From positions 2,108,001-2,172,000 of the forward strand of contig NZ_JAFBCE010000001.1 in NCBI RefSeq assembly GCF_016907555.1: a DNA stretch of 64,000 nt. Reading direction: 5' to 3'. Both the position numbers and the translations under genes were made by a program. Below, piece by piece: positions 1 through 8,540 of the stretch (the stretch's first letter is position 1; each line of letters opens with the position of its first letter). The notes under the pieces are model-generated. The model was given only the letters and a program-made list of their open reading frames with translations. It did not search any database and was not told the DNA's origin. The DNA comes from Microbacterium laevaniformans (lineage in GTDB: Bacteria > Actinomycetota > Actinomycetes > Actinomycetales > Microbacteriaceae).

Positions 1-249
1 TCTGTCCACGAGATCGCCCATGATGGGGCCCGCGATGACGACGCCGATGCCGACGGCGGCCGAGGTGAGCCCGCCGAAGCCGACCGAATCGGTCGCGTGG
101 ACGACGAGCATGAGCACGCCGACGGTCATCATCGCAAAGGGCAGACGTGCAACGAATGCGATCGGCCAGTAGGCCCATCCGGTGTGCGCGATCAGCGACG
201 AACGACCGCTGGCGGTCGAGGGGTGGTGCACGGGGTTCCTTCGGGACAT
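1..249 (-). CDS. MFS transporter, N-terminal part, cut by window edge
   Basis: Only the first 83 codons are present; the gene runs off the left edge. The ATG at 249 opens a polar stretch of about 23 residues, then a hydrophobic segment (residues about 28-50) and a second one (about 60-80) that ends in the sequence GPIMGDLVD, the start of the short TM2-TM3 loop typical of major facilitator transporters. It is divergent from another MFS gene at 496. Substrate cannot be told from this fragment. I infer MFS from the loop and the helix spacing; family-level confidence is fair, function unknown. Confidence 0.7.
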   Translation of the reverse strand, partial: MSRRNPVHHPSTASGRSSLIAHTGWAYWPIAFVARLPFAMMTVGVLMLVVHATDSVGFGGLTSAAVGIGVVIAGPIMGDLVDR

Positions 250-374
250 GGGCTCGTTGTTCACGTGCCGCCTTGCCCTCCGAACGAATCCGGGGCCGGG
301 TGCCGTCCGCGACGCCGCGGTCGGATGGCTGGGTGGAGCAGGTAGATGCACTTCGCGCTCCGCGAGGGAGCATG

Positions 375-386
375 ACACTCGAGTGT
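375..386. promoter_or_regulatory. 12-bp perfect palindrome, candidate operator
   Basis: ACACTCGAGTGT is a perfect inverted repeat in the 246-bp gap between two divergent MFS genes. It lies upstream of the promoter-like sequence of the rightward gene, a position expected of a shared operator. No regulator gene is next to it in the window. The role is inferred from position only. Confidence 0.4.
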
Positions 387-409
387 ACCGGATGGATATC
401 TCCGGCGGT

Positions 410-438
410 CTGACCACACGACGAAATCGGAGTATCAT
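410..438 (+). promoter_or_regulatory. Sigma-70-type promoter for MFS gene
   Basis: CTGACC (410-415) and TATCAT (433-438) are separated by 17 bp, a good housekeeping promoter layout, 58 bp before the ATG at 496. The rest of the 250-495 gap holds no open frame I can support. Confidence 0.45.
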
Positions 439-495
439 CGAACGGTCCCCGACCGCCAGCGACAACGGCGCCGCATCCTCACAGATGGGCACCGC

Positions 496-1731
496 ATGTC
501 ACTCGCCACCTCCTCCCTGCCGATTCCGGTCACCGCGGCCACCCGTCGCACACACCTGACGCCATGGGTACGGGTGAGCGCCGCCGTCTTCGCCGTGGCA
601 TGGGGCGGCAACGAGTTCACGCCGCTGCTGGTCACCTACCGGCTGGAGCAGCACCTCAGCGCTCTGACCGTGAACCTCCTCCTCGGCGCGTATGTCCTCG
701 GCATCGTGCCGGCCCTGCTCATCGGCGGCCCCCTCTCGGATCGGTTCGGCCGCCGGGCCCTCGCCCTGCCCGCGCCCGTCCTCGCACTCACCGGCTCTGC
801 CGTTCTCGCCGCCGGCGGCGGGTCGGCCGCGCAACTCTTCACAGGCCGGGTCTTCTCGGGCCTCGCGCTCGGTCTCGTGATGGCCGTGGGCACGGCGTGG
901 ATCAAAGAGCTCTCGGCAGCTCCGTTCGACGCCGACGCCGACGCCGGCGCCGGTGCGCGCCGCGCGGCGCTCGTGCTGACGGTCGGGTTCGCTCTGGGAG
1001 CCGCGGTGGCAGCCGCCATCGCGCAATCGGGAACGGCTCCCGAGGTGCTGCCCTACCTCGTCAACGTCGCGCTGTGCGCGCTCGCTCTCGCGCTCATGTG
1101 GTCGGCCCCCGAGACGCGCACGCGCAGCGCGCACCCCGGTCGACTGCGCGAAGACCTCCGCATCCCGGCGGCGACTCACCGCCGGTTCGTGTTCGTCGTC
1201 GCCCCGCTCGCCCCGTGGGTGTTCGGCACGGCGGCGAGCGCCTATGCGATCCTGCCCGTGCTCTTCTCCGCCCAGGTGCCCGGCTTCGAAGTCGGGTTCG
1301 CGGGTCTGCTGTGTCTCATCGCGCTCGGATGCGGTGTGGCAGCCCAGAGCCTCGTGCGGCGCATCGATCGGGCCGGCAGCGCGCGGACGATCGTCGCCTC
1401 ATTCGCGGCGACGACGATCGGGCTGGCCCTGGCGGCGGGAGCTGCGGTGAGCATGTCGCTGCCCGTCGCGATCATCGCCGCCGCAGCCCTCGGCACGGCC
1501 TACGGATTCCTGCTGGTGACCGGACTGCAGGAGGTGCAGCGCATCGCCGGCCCCGACGATCTGGCAGGTCTGACCGCCGTCTACTACTCGCTCAGCTACC
1601 TCGGCTTCTTCGTGCCCGCCGTCCTCGCCTCGCTCAGCCCGATGATCGGCTATCCGCTGCTGTTCGGCGCGGGCGCCCTGTTCGCCCTCGTCAACCTGCT
1701 GGCGACGTCCGCCGCACACCGCCGCTACTGA
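496..1731 (+). CDS. MFS transporter, 12-TM type
   Basis: The 411-residue product has alternating hydrophobic helices throughout and the MFS loop 2-3 signature GGPLSDRFGRRAL at about residues 75-87. Length fits a 12-helix major facilitator protein of the sugar/drug efflux kind. It acts in the cytoplasmic membrane. It is divergent from another MFS gene (1-249) and convergent with the M18 peptidase gene, which starts its stop codon 13 bp away. No strong ribosome site precedes the ATG at 496; an in-frame upstream start is not obvious. Substrate is unknown. Confidence 0.85.
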   Translation: MSLATSSLPIPVTAATRRTHLTPWVRVSAAVFAVAWGGNEFTPLLVTYRLEQHLSALTVNLLLGAYVLGIVPALLIGGPLSDRFGRRALALPAPVLALTGSAVLAAGGGSAAQLFTGRVFSGLALGLVMAVGTAWIKELSAAPFDADADAGAGARRAALVLTVGFALGAAVAAAIAQSGTAPEVLPYLVNVALCALALALMWSAPETRTRSAHPGRLREDLRIPAATHRRFVFVVAPLAPWVFGTAASAYAILPVLFSAQVPGFEVGFAGLLCLIALGCGVAAQSLVRRIDRAGSARTIVASFAATTIGLALAAGAAVSMSLPVAIIAAAALGTAYGFLLVTGLQEVQRIAGPDDLAGLTAVYYSLSYLGFFVPAVLASLSPMIGYPLLFGAGALFALVNLLATSAAHRRY

Positions 1732-1743
1732 GGTCGACGGCGC

Positions 1744-3024
1744 TCAGGAGGAGAAGAACGCCTCCGCCGCGCGGGTGAGCGCAACCAGATCGGCCGTGCC
1801 GGCGAGTTCGCGGGCGGAGTGCATCGAGAGGATGGGAATGCCGACGTCGACGGTGCGGATGCCCAGACGCGTCGCCGTGATGGGGCCGATCGTCGATCCG
1901 CACGGCACGGCGTTGTTCGAGACGAACTCCTGCGAGAGCACCCCCGCCGCGTCGCACCAGCCGTGCCAGGCGGCCGCGCCGGCGGCATCCGTCGCGTAGC
2001 GCTGATTCGCGTTGATCTTCAGGATCGGACCGCTGCCGAGGACGGGCTGGACGACGGGGTCGTGCTTGTCGGGATAGTTCGGGTGCACGGAGTGGCCGAC
2101 GTCGCTGGAGACGCACCAGGATGCCGCGAGCGCCCGCAACTGCTCATCCCGGTCGGCCCCGAGCCCGCGCTGCACCCGCTCGATCACGTCCGACAGGAAC
2201 GGGCCGGCGGCGCCGGAGCGCGTCGCCGAGCCGACCTCCTCGTGGTCGAAGACCGCGAGCATCGGGATGTGCGCGGTGTCGGACGGCGCGGCGACGAGGG
2301 CGGTGACACCGGCGTGGACCGAGGCGAGGTCATCGAGACGGCCGCTGGCGAAGAAGACGTCGTCCTTGCCGAAGACAGCCCCGCGGGCGGCATCGGCGGT
2401 GACGATGTCATAGCCGCGGATGCGCCCGGCGTCGACGCCGCTGGCGGCGGCGAGCTCGGCGAGCAGGTCGGCGGACGCGGCATCACCGAGCCCCCAGACG
2501 GGCTGGGTCTGGGTCTGCTTGTTCAGAGCGAGGTGGTCGTTGGCCTCACGGTCGAGGTGGATCGCGAGCTGCGGCAGACGCAGCAACGGCCCGGTTGCGG
2601 TCAACACGGCGGAGCCGTCATCGAGTACCAGATGCCCGGCGAGGCGCAGCTCGCGATCGAGCCAGGAGTTCAGCAGCGGGCCGCCGTAGATCTCGACTCC
2701 CGCCTGCAGCCAGCCGAAGCGACCGGTGGTCGGCTTCGGCTTGAGCTTCAGCGCCGGGGAGTCGCTGTGCGCGCCGAAGACGTGGATGCCGGTGCGCGCG
2801 CCTGCCCCGCGGGGCAGCACCCAGGCGATGACGGCGCCGTCGCGCACGACGACGTAGCGCCCACCCGGAACGAGCGACCAGCCCTCTTCCTCGACGAGCG
2901 AGGTGAATCCGGCATCCTCGAGGCGGCGTGCGACCTCCGCGGCCGCGTGGAAGCTCGAAGGGGACGCGGCGACGAAGTCGGCGAGGTCGTCGGCGTGGGC
3001 ACGGACGGCAGCGGAGGCGGGCAT
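1744..3024 (-). CDS. apeB: M18 family aminopeptidase
   Basis: A 426-residue cytosolic zinc aminopeptidase of family M18 (aspartyl aminopeptidase type), which removes N-terminal residues, usually acidic ones, from peptides. The metal site is visible: His86 and Asp88 in the GAHSDSP motif, the catalytic HEEVGS motif at 261-266, and a late conserved histidine region (SMHS near the C-terminus). Length matches the bacterial family (about 420-430). It stands alone, with the DUF3054 gene ending 27 bp upstream on the same strand. Recognition of the family is secure; substrate preference is from family knowledge. Confidence 0.93.
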   Translation of the reverse strand: MPASAAVRAHADDLADFVAASPSSFHAAAEVARRLEDAGFTSLVEEEGWSLVPGGRYVVVRDGAVIAWVLPRGAGARTGIHVFGAHSDSPALKLKPKPTTGRFGWLQAGVEIYGGPLLNSWLDRELRLAGHLVLDDGSAVLTATGPLLRLPQLAIHLDREANDHLALNKQTQTQPVWGLGDAASADLLAELAAASGVDAGRIRGYDIVTADAARGAVFGKDDVFFASGRLDDLASVHAGVTALVAAPSDTAHIPMLAVFDHEEVGSATRSGAAGPFLSDVIERVQRGLGADRDEQLRALAASWCVSSDVGHSVHPNYPDKHDPVVQPVLGSGPILKINANQRYATDAAGAAAWHGWCDAAGVLSQEFVSNNAVPCGSTIGPITATRLGIRTVDVGIPILSMHSARELAGTADLVALTRAAEAFFSS

Positions 3025-3051
3025 CTTCTCAGCGTAGTTCGGGGCCTGTGC

Positions 3052-3432
3052 TCACGCCGCGCGGCGCCGCGTCAGCGCGCGCTGCACGAGCAGGGCGATC
3101 AGGCGCCACCCCAGCAGGAACACCGCCAGCACGATGCCCGCGACGATGACGAAGGAGACGGCGATACCCTGACTCGACACCACACGCAGCAGCATGCCGC
3201 CGGCGAGGGTGACGGCCCACACCGGCAGACCCGTGCGCGCCACCGCACGCGGCGCCCTCCAGGCCCGCGCGATCAGCCAGCCGAGCACCAGAGCCGCCAG
3301 GAACGGCCACGCCGTGATCGCAAGCCCCGTCCACACGTCGGAATCGTGGCTCGCCCGCCCGACGGCCGCGAAAGTCACGACCAGCGCGGCGTCGAGGACG
3401 AAGGAGAGGAGAACGGAGGCGGATCGCGACAT
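3052..3432 (-). CDS. DUF3054 family membrane protein
   Basis: A 126-residue protein with four predicted membrane helices: residues about 7-25, 37-56, 69-86 and 92-115, then a basic tail RRRAA. This is the size and layout of DUF3054 proteins, actinobacterial inner-membrane proteins of unknown function. The ATG at 3432 is chosen because GGAGG lies just upstream of it; longer frames upstream are antisense to the oxidoreductase gene. It may be co-transcribed with apeB downstream. Confidence 0.8.
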   Translation of the reverse strand: MSRSASVLLSFVLDAALVVTFAAVGRASHDSDVWTGLAITAWPFLAALVLGWLIARAWRAPRAVARTGLPVWAVTLAGGMLLRVVSSQGIAVSFVIVAGIVLAVFLLGWRLIALLVQRALTRRRAA

Positions 3433-3513
3433 TCCTCCATCCTCCTCCTGTCGCACGGCGGTCTCGGGCAGCGCGTGGGAATGCCGGCGCGGACACCGGG
3501 CGTTGCCACCGAC

Positions 3514-4149
3514 ATGACGACAGTAGGAATCATCGGAGCAGGACACATCGGCAGCGCACTCGCGCAGGGCCTCGTCGCCCGCGGCTACGAGGTGGTCATC
3601 AGCAACTCGCGAGGACCCGAGACCCTTGCGGACCTCGTCGCCCGGCTCGGTGCGACGGCGCGCGCAGCGACCCCCGCCGAAGCCGCGGAGGCGGCGGACT
3701 GGGCGATCGTCACCGTGCCGCTGAAGGCGATCGACGACATCCCGGCCGCCGCCTTGGCCGGCAAGATCGTCCTCGACACGAACAACTACTACTGGGAGCG
3801 CGACGGGCACATCGCCGCACTCGACGACAAGCAGACGACCACGACGCAGATGGTGCAGGACCACCTCGCCGGCGCGCACGTCGTGAAGGCGTTCAACCAC
3901 ATCCCCGCCGCCGCCATCCTCACCGACGGCGCCGCGGCCGGCACCCCGGGTCGCCGGGCTCTCGCCATCGCGAGCGACCATGCGGATGCCGCAGCCCTCG
4001 CGATCGCCGTCTACGACGAGTTCGGCTTCGACACGGTCGACATCGGATCGGTCGCCGAGAGCTGGCGCGTCGAGCGCGACCAGCCCGCGTACGTCGTCCG
4101 CCAGGACGCCGACGAGCTGCGCGCGAACCTGGCCCGCGCGACGCGCTGA
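3514..4149 (+). CDS. NADPH:F420 reductase-like NAD(P)-binding protein
   Basis: A 211-residue protein opening with a Rossmann motif GIIGAGHIGSA (residues 5-15), then SNSRGPE at the end of beta-2, which usually contacts the 2'-phosphate of NADP. It matches the F420-dependent NADP oxidoreductase/Npd family fold (Pfam F420_oxidored), which passes hydride between NADP and a flavin or deazaflavin. Many actinobacterial members have no proven substrate. Start ATG 3514 is placed at the Rossmann motif; an in-frame ATG at 3481 would add 11 residues. Convergent with the HxlR gene. Confidence 0.8.
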   Translation: MTTVGIIGAGHIGSALAQGLVARGYEVVISNSRGPETLADLVARLGATARAATPAEAAEAADWAIVTVPLKAIDDIPAAALAGKIVLDTNNYYWERDGHIAALDDKQTTTTQMVQDHLAGAHVVKAFNHIPAAAILTDGAAAGTPGRRALAIASDHADAAALAIAVYDEFGFDTVDIGSVAESWRVERDQPAYVVRQDADELRANLARATR

Positions 4150-4158
4150 GGCACGTCC

Positions 4159-4521
4159 TCAGCGCGCGACGATCTCGTCCGCGTTGTCGGCGATCCAGGC
4201 CATCAGCGGCAGCACTCGCTGTATGAGCTCGTCTCCGCGAGCAGTGAGGGCATATTCGACGCGCGGCGGCACCTCGGGGTAGGCGGTACGAACGACCAGC
4301 CCGTCGGCCTCGAGGGTGCGCAGCGTCGAGGCGAGCATCTTCTCGCTGATGCCATCGACCGCTCGCCGCAGCTGACCCCACCGGGCCGTGCCCTCGCTGA
4401 GCGCCAGCAGCACGAGGATGCCCCACTTGCTCATCACGTGATCCAGCACGGTGCGCGTGGGGCAGTTCTCGGTGAAGACCAGGTCGTGCTGGGTCCGGAT
4501 TTCCGCGAGACTTACCGCCAT
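4159..4521 (-). CDS. HxlR family redox regulator (QorR type)
   Basis: A 120-residue winged-helix protein of the HxlR/DUF24 family. The start NCPTRTVLDHVMSKWGILVLLAL carries Cys20 directly before the first helix, the position of the redox-sensing cysteine described for QorR and HypR-type members. It is divergent from a QorB/YtfG-like quinone oxidoreductase gene, the same arrangement as ytfH-ytfG in enterobacteria and qorR-qor2 in corynebacteria. I infer that it represses its neighbour and itself and is released by thiol oxidation (quinones, electrophiles). Binding candidates are annotated at 4524-4550. Confidence 0.88.
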   Translation of the reverse strand: MAVSLAEIRTQHDLVFTENCPTRTVLDHVMSKWGILVLLALSEGTARWGQLRRAVDGISEKMLASTLRTLEADGLVVRTAYPEVPPRVEYALTARGDELIQRVLPLMAWIADNADEIVAR

Positions 4522-4523
4522 GT

Positions 4524-4550
4524 AGGTACCTTACCGAAAAGTGGGTACCC
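4524..4550. promoter_or_regulatory. Twin palindromes, candidate HxlR operator
   Basis: AGGTACCT (4524-4531) and GGGTACCC (4543-4550) are two 8-bp perfect palindromes sharing the core GGTACC, with centres 19 bp apart, close to two helical turns, on one DNA face. They start 3 bp from the HxlR start codon, in the 95-bp gap shared with the quinone oxidoreductase gene. Two dimers binding side by side would block both promoters. Inferred from symmetry and context. Confidence 0.6.
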
Positions 4551-4616
4551 GATCTCTGGAATGCGTGGGATGCCGGGCACGGTTCTTCTCCCCGGACCCC
4601 AACGAAAGGACCTCCC

Positions 4617-5477
4617 ATGACCATCCTCGTCACCGGTGCCAGCGGGCACCTCGGCCACCTCGTCGTCGACGCACTGCTGTCTCGCGGCGCCACGGCATCC
4701 GACATCGTCGCCGGCGCGCGCACCCTCTCCGCGATCGACGACCTCGCCGCACGCGGCGTGCGCACCGTGCACCTGGACTACAACGACCCCGCCACGATCA
4801 CGGCGGCTCTCGACGGCGTCGACACCGTGCTGCTGATCTCCGGATCGGAGGCAGGCCGCCGCTACGCCGGTCACAAGAACGTCATCGACGCGGCGGTCGC
4901 CGCCGGCATCTCGAAGTTCGTCTACACGAGCGTGTCGAAGGCCACGAGCTTCGACTGGCCGCTGGGCTCCGAGCACAAGGCCACCGAGGAGGCACTCGCC
5001 GCGAGCGGGCTGCCCACCGTCATCCTGCGCAACGACTGGTACACCGAGAACTACGCCGGCGACGTGCAGCGTGCTGCCGCGTCCGGGGTCATCGCGGCCT
5101 CGGTCGCCGAGGGCCGGGTCGCCCCCGCCGCCCGCGCCGACTACGCCGAAGCCGCCGCGGTCGTGCTCCTGGAAGACGGACACATCGGTCGGATCTACGA
5201 GCTCGCCGGCGATGCGAGCCTCGGCTACGCCGACCTCGCTGCCGCCGCGGGCGAGGCCCTCGGGCGGGACGTCGCCTATGTGCCGGTCTCGCGTGAGGAC
5301 TTCGTCGCCGCGCTGCAGGGCTCGGGTCTCGACGCCGGGACCGCCGAGTTCGTGGCCAGCATGGAGGACGGCATCCGCGGCGGTGTCCTCGCCGACACCG
5401 ACGGCACGCTGTCGCGCCTCATCGGCCGCCCGACGACCCCGGTCGTCGACACGTTCCGCGCCGCGCTGGCGGGCTGA
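4617..5477 (+). CDS. NAD(P)H:quinone oxidoreductase-like SDR (QorB/YtfG type)
   Basis: A 286-residue atypical short-chain dehydrogenase of the NmrA/QorB group. Residues 1-13 hold the nucleotide motif VTGASGHLG; the sequence then follows the QorB pattern (HLDYNDP at about 56-62, SGSEAGRR at about 80-87, KFVYTSVSKA at about 101-110, ILRNDWYTENY at about 138-148). Such enzymes reduce quinones with NADPH in the cytosol and help detoxify electrophiles. RBS AAAGGA precedes the ATG. Control by the divergent HxlR regulator is inferred. Confidence 0.88.
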   Translation: MTILVTGASGHLGHLVVDALLSRGATASDIVAGARTLSAIDDLAARGVRTVHLDYNDPATITAALDGVDTVLLISGSEAGRRYAGHKNVIDAAVAAGISKFVYTSVSKATSFDWPLGSEHKATEEALAASGLPTVILRNDWYTENYAGDVQRAAASGVIAASVAEGRVAPAARADYAEAAAVVLLEDGHIGRIYELAGDASLGYADLAAAAGEALGRDVAYVPVSREDFVAALQGSGLDAGTAEFVASMEDGIRGGVLADTDGTLSRLIGRPTTPVVDTFRAALAG

Positions 5478-5505
5478 ATCGGAGGATCGAGGCGATCGGC
5501 CGCGC

Positions 5506-6933
5506 TCAGACCGGGCGCCCGATCGCCTCGAGCCACCGCAGCCACACCTCGCTGAGGGTGGGGTAGGCCGGCACGGCATGCCACAGCCGAGCCAGCGGCA
5601 CCTCGCCGACGATCGCGATCGTGGCGGCCTGCAGAAGCTCCGCCGTGTCGGCCCCGACGAAGGTCGCGCCCACGAGCACGTCGCCGTCGGTGTCGACCAC
5701 CGCCCGCGCCTGCCCGCGATAGTGGGCGGCGCGGGTACTCGCTCCCGCGATGTTCGCGAGGTCGTAGTCCACGACCCGCACCGCGAGCCCCTCCTTCTGC
5801 GCCTGCGCGGCCGTCATACCGACGGCGGCGACCTCGGGCGAGGTGAACACCACCCGGGGGACGGCGACATGATCGGCCGTCGCGACGTGCGTCCCCCACG
5901 GCTGGTCGTCGACCGCGGCCCCCCGCGCCCGTGCCGCGATGACGTCACCGGCCGCCCGCGCCTGGTACTTGCCCTGATGGGTCAGCAGTGCCCGGTGGTT
6001 GACGTCGCCGACGGCGTACAGCCAGTCGCTGCCGTGGACTCGCATCGTGTCGTCGACGTCGAGCCACGAGCCGGGCTCGAGGCCTGCGGTCTCCAGCCCG
6101 ACGTCGCCCGTCCGCGGCACGCGTCCGGTCGCGACGAGGATCTCGGATGCCGTGACCGCTCCGTCTGCGAGCGTCACCGTGACGGTGCCGGTGCCGGCAT
6201 CCCGCGACACCGCCTCGACCTCGGCGCCGGTGCGCACCTCGACACCGGCCGAGCGCAGATCTGCGGTTACGGCATCGCCGGCGAAGGGCTCCATCCCCCT
6301 CAGCAGGCCGGAGCGGGCGAGGACGGTGACGGCGCAGCCGAACGACGCGTAGGCGGTCGCCATCTCACAGGCGACGACGCCGCCGCCGAGGATGACCAGC
6401 GACGCGGGCACCTGCTGTGCGCCCGTCGCTTCGCGCGAGGTCCACGGATCGACCTCGGCAAGCCCGGGAATGTCCGGCAGCAGCGCCGCCGATCCGGTGC
6501 AGACGGCGACGGCGTGGCGGGCGCGCAGGACGACGGCATCCGTCCCGTCCTGGCGCACCGTGACCTCGCGCTGCGCGCTCAGGCGCCCGTGGCCGCGAAC
6601 GAGAGCGATGCCGGCGCCGTCGAGCCACTCTACCTGACCGGAGTCGTTCCAGTCATGCACGATCTCGTCGCGCCGGCGAAGCACGGCCGCCACGTCGACG
6701 GGTCCCGACGGCGCAGCGGACAGGGCGCCCGGGGCATCAGCGGCGTCGGCGCGGGCCGCGCCCGCCCGCAGCAGCACCTTGGACGGCATGCACGCCCAAT
6801 AGCTGCACTCACCCCCCACGAGCTCGGACTCGACGATCGCGACCGTCAGCCCTCCCTGCACGGCACGGTCGGCGACGTTCTCGCCCACCGGCCCGGCACC
6901 GATCACGATGAGGTCGTACTCTGCGGATTCCAT
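5506..6933 (-). CDS. FAD-dependent disulfide reductase (lipoamide dehydrogenase-like)
   Basis: A 475-residue class I pyridine nucleotide-disulfide oxidoreductase. FAD motif GAGPVG at 12-17; redox disulfide in GGECSYWACMPSK (Cys43 and Cys48); second nucleotide motif LGGGVVACE at about 181-189; C-terminal active-site pair His452 and Glu462 in HAVPAYPTLSE. These features match dihydrolipoamide dehydrogenase, mercuric reductase and related enzymes. There is no mer or pyruvate dehydrogenase gene nearby, and no N-terminal heavy-metal domain, so the disulfide substrate is open. Divergent from the osmoprotectant importer genes, with a 93-bp gap. Confidence 0.88.
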   Translation of the reverse strand: MESAEYDLIVIGAGPVGENVADRAVQGGLTVAIVESELVGGECSYWACMPSKVLLRAGAARADAADAPGALSAAPSGPVDVAAVLRRRDEIVHDWNDSGQVEWLDGAGIALVRGHGRLSAQREVTVRQDGTDAVVLRARHAVAVCTGSAALLPDIPGLAEVDPWTSREATGAQQVPASLVILGGGVVACEMATAYASFGCAVTVLARSGLLRGMEPFAGDAVTADLRSAGVEVRTGAEVEAVSRDAGTGTVTVTLADGAVTASEILVATGRVPRTGDVGLETAGLEPGSWLDVDDTMRVHGSDWLYAVGDVNHRALLTHQGKYQARAAGDVIAARARGAAVDDQPWGTHVATADHVAVPRVVFTSPEVAAVGMTAAQAQKEGLAVRVVDYDLANIAGASTRAAHYRGQARAVVDTDGDVLVGATFVGADTAELLQAATIAIVGEVPLARLWHAVPAYPTLSEVWLRWLEAIGRPV

Positions 6934-7026
6934 CCCCCACGCATATCCGACTGTGACGCCAGATTCCAGCCCCTGTCACGGTGTCGGAGGGATGTGGTTG
7001 GGTGGATTATCCGAACCGGAGGACGT

Positions 7027-7851
7027 ATGGCGATCGAGTTCCGCTCCGTCACGAAGCGCTTCGCTGACGGCACCACCGCTGTGGACGAGTTCAGCCTCGT
7101 CCTCCCCGCCCACAAGACCACCGTGTTCGTGGGCTCCTCGGGCTGCGGCAAGACGACGCTGCTGCGGATGATCAATCGGCTCATCGAGCCGACCAGCGGC
7201 GAGATCACGATCGACGGAGAGCCGATCCGCGATCGGAATCCCGTTCAGTTGCGCCGCGGCATCGGCTATGTGCTGCAGAACGCGGGACTGCTTCCGCATT
7301 TCAGCGTCGTCGACAACGTCGCCACGGTTCCGATCCTCAACGGCACGCCGAAGAAGCAGGCGCGAGAGCGTGCGCTCGAGCTGCTGGACATCGTCGGGCT
7401 CGATCGGTCTCTGGCCGATCGCTACCCCCGTCAGCTCTCCGGCGGACAGCAGCAACGCGTCGGCGTCGCCCGCGGTCTCGCCGCCGACCCCAACATCCTG
7501 CTGATGGACGAGCCGTTCGGCGCCGTCGACCCGATCGTGCGCAAGGAACTGCAGGCCGAGACCATCCGCCTGCAGCGCGACCTCGACAAGACGGTCGTCT
7601 TCGTGACGCACGACATCGACGAGGCCTTCCTGCTGGGCGACCAGGTCGTCATCCTCGAAAAGGGCGCCCACATCGCCCAGGTCGGCACCCCCGACGAGAT
7701 CATCGCCGCGCCTGCCAGCGAGTTCGTCGCCGAATTCGTCGGCGTCGAGCGGGGCTCACGCGCCCTCACCGCGAAGAAGACCGCGCACGGCACCGTGCTC
7801 GTGGATGCCGCGGGCCGCGCACAGGGCGTGCTGGTCGACGGAGCGCCATGA
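7027..7851 (+). CDS. Quaternary-amine ABC importer, ATP-binding subunit
   Basis: A 274-residue ATPase of the ProV/OpuCA/YehX group that powers uptake of glycine betaine, choline or carnitine. Walker A GSSGCGKT at 36-43, Q-loop near 84, signature LSGGQQQR at 137-144, Walker B LLMDEP at 158-163, switch His in FVTHDIDEA. OpuCA members carry two CBS domains after residue 240; here only about 35 residues remain, so this is the CBS-lacking form as in YehX. First gene of a tight operon; its stop overlaps the next start (ATGA). RBS GGAGG precedes the ATG. Confidence 0.9.
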   Translation: MAIEFRSVTKRFADGTTAVDEFSLVLPAHKTTVFVGSSGCGKTTLLRMINRLIEPTSGEITIDGEPIRDRNPVQLRRGIGYVLQNAGLLPHFSVVDNVATVPILNGTPKKQARERALELLDIVGLDRSLADRYPRQLSGGQQQRVGVARGLAADPNILLMDEPFGAVDPIVRKELQAETIRLQRDLDKTVVFVTHDIDEAFLLGDQVVILEKGAHIAQVGTPDEIIAAPASEFVAEFVGVERGSRALTAKKTAHGTVLVDAAGRAQGVLVDGAP

Positions 7852-8540
7852 ACTGGGTCGTCAACAACCTCGATCTGATCGGCGGGCTGACCCTCGCGCA
7901 TCTGCGCCAGAGCGCGATCGCGATCGTCGCGGCCTTCGTCATCGCGCTTCCCCTCGGCTGGGTCGCGTGGCGCTACACGGCCTTGCGGGGCTCGGTGCTC
8001 ACCACGATCGGCCTGCTGTACACGATCCCTTCGCTGGGGCTGTTCGCGCTGCTGTGGGCGGTCTTCGGCATCCCCTACCTGTCGGAGAACAACCTCAACA
8101 TCGCGCTGACCGTCTACGGCGTCGCGATCATGACACGCTCCGTCACCGATGGCCTCGACTCCGTCGACGCCGCCACCCGCGAGGCCGCCATCGCGGTCGG
8201 CTACGGGCCCTGGCGACGGTTCTGGACCGTCGACCTGCCGCTGGCGGGACCGGTACTGCTCGCGGGTCTGCGCGTCACCGCCACCTCCACGATCGCGCTG
8301 GCGACGGTCGGCATCCTCATCGGCGTCGAGAACCTCGGGTACCTGTTCACCAACGGCCTGCAGCGGCGGATCATCCCCGAAGTGCTCGCGGGCGTGGTGA
8401 TCGTCGTGCTGATCGCCCTCCTCTTCGACCTGATGCTCGTCCTGGCGGGCCGCCTGCTCATGCCCTGGGCGCCCCACCGCGACGGCAGTCGGGCCGAGCG
8501 TCGCGCGTTGCGGCGCTTCGCGTCGGAGGGGGTCGCATGA
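7848..8540 (+). CDS. Quaternary-amine ABC importer, permease 1
   Basis: A 230-residue membrane permease with about five helices and the binding-protein-dependent transport (BPD) loop motif EAAIAVGYGPWRRF at about residues 112-125, which docks on the ATPase. It resembles OpuCB/YehW. It starts inside the ATPase stop codon and ends 4 bp into the second permease, so translation is coupled. The long linker SVLTTIGLLYTIPSLGLFAL fits the family. It should form a heterodimer with the next gene product in the membrane. Confidence 0.9.
   Translation: MNWVVNNLDLIGGLTLAHLRQSAIAIVAAFVIALPLGWVAWRYTALRGSVLTTIGLLYTIPSLGLFALLWAVFGIPYLSENNLNIALTVYGVAIMTRSVTDGLDSVDAATREAAIAVGYGPWRRFWTVDLPLAGPVLLAGLRVTATSTIALATVGILIGVENLGYLFTNGLQRRIIPEVLAGVVIVVLIALLFDLMLVLAGRLLMPWAPHRDGSRAERRALRRFASEGVA

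Noticed and set aside
5071..7026. The long upstream extension of the ABC ATPase frame
   Set aside because: It reads through other genes in a wrong frame; the ATPase proper starts at ATG 7027 with a GGAGG site.
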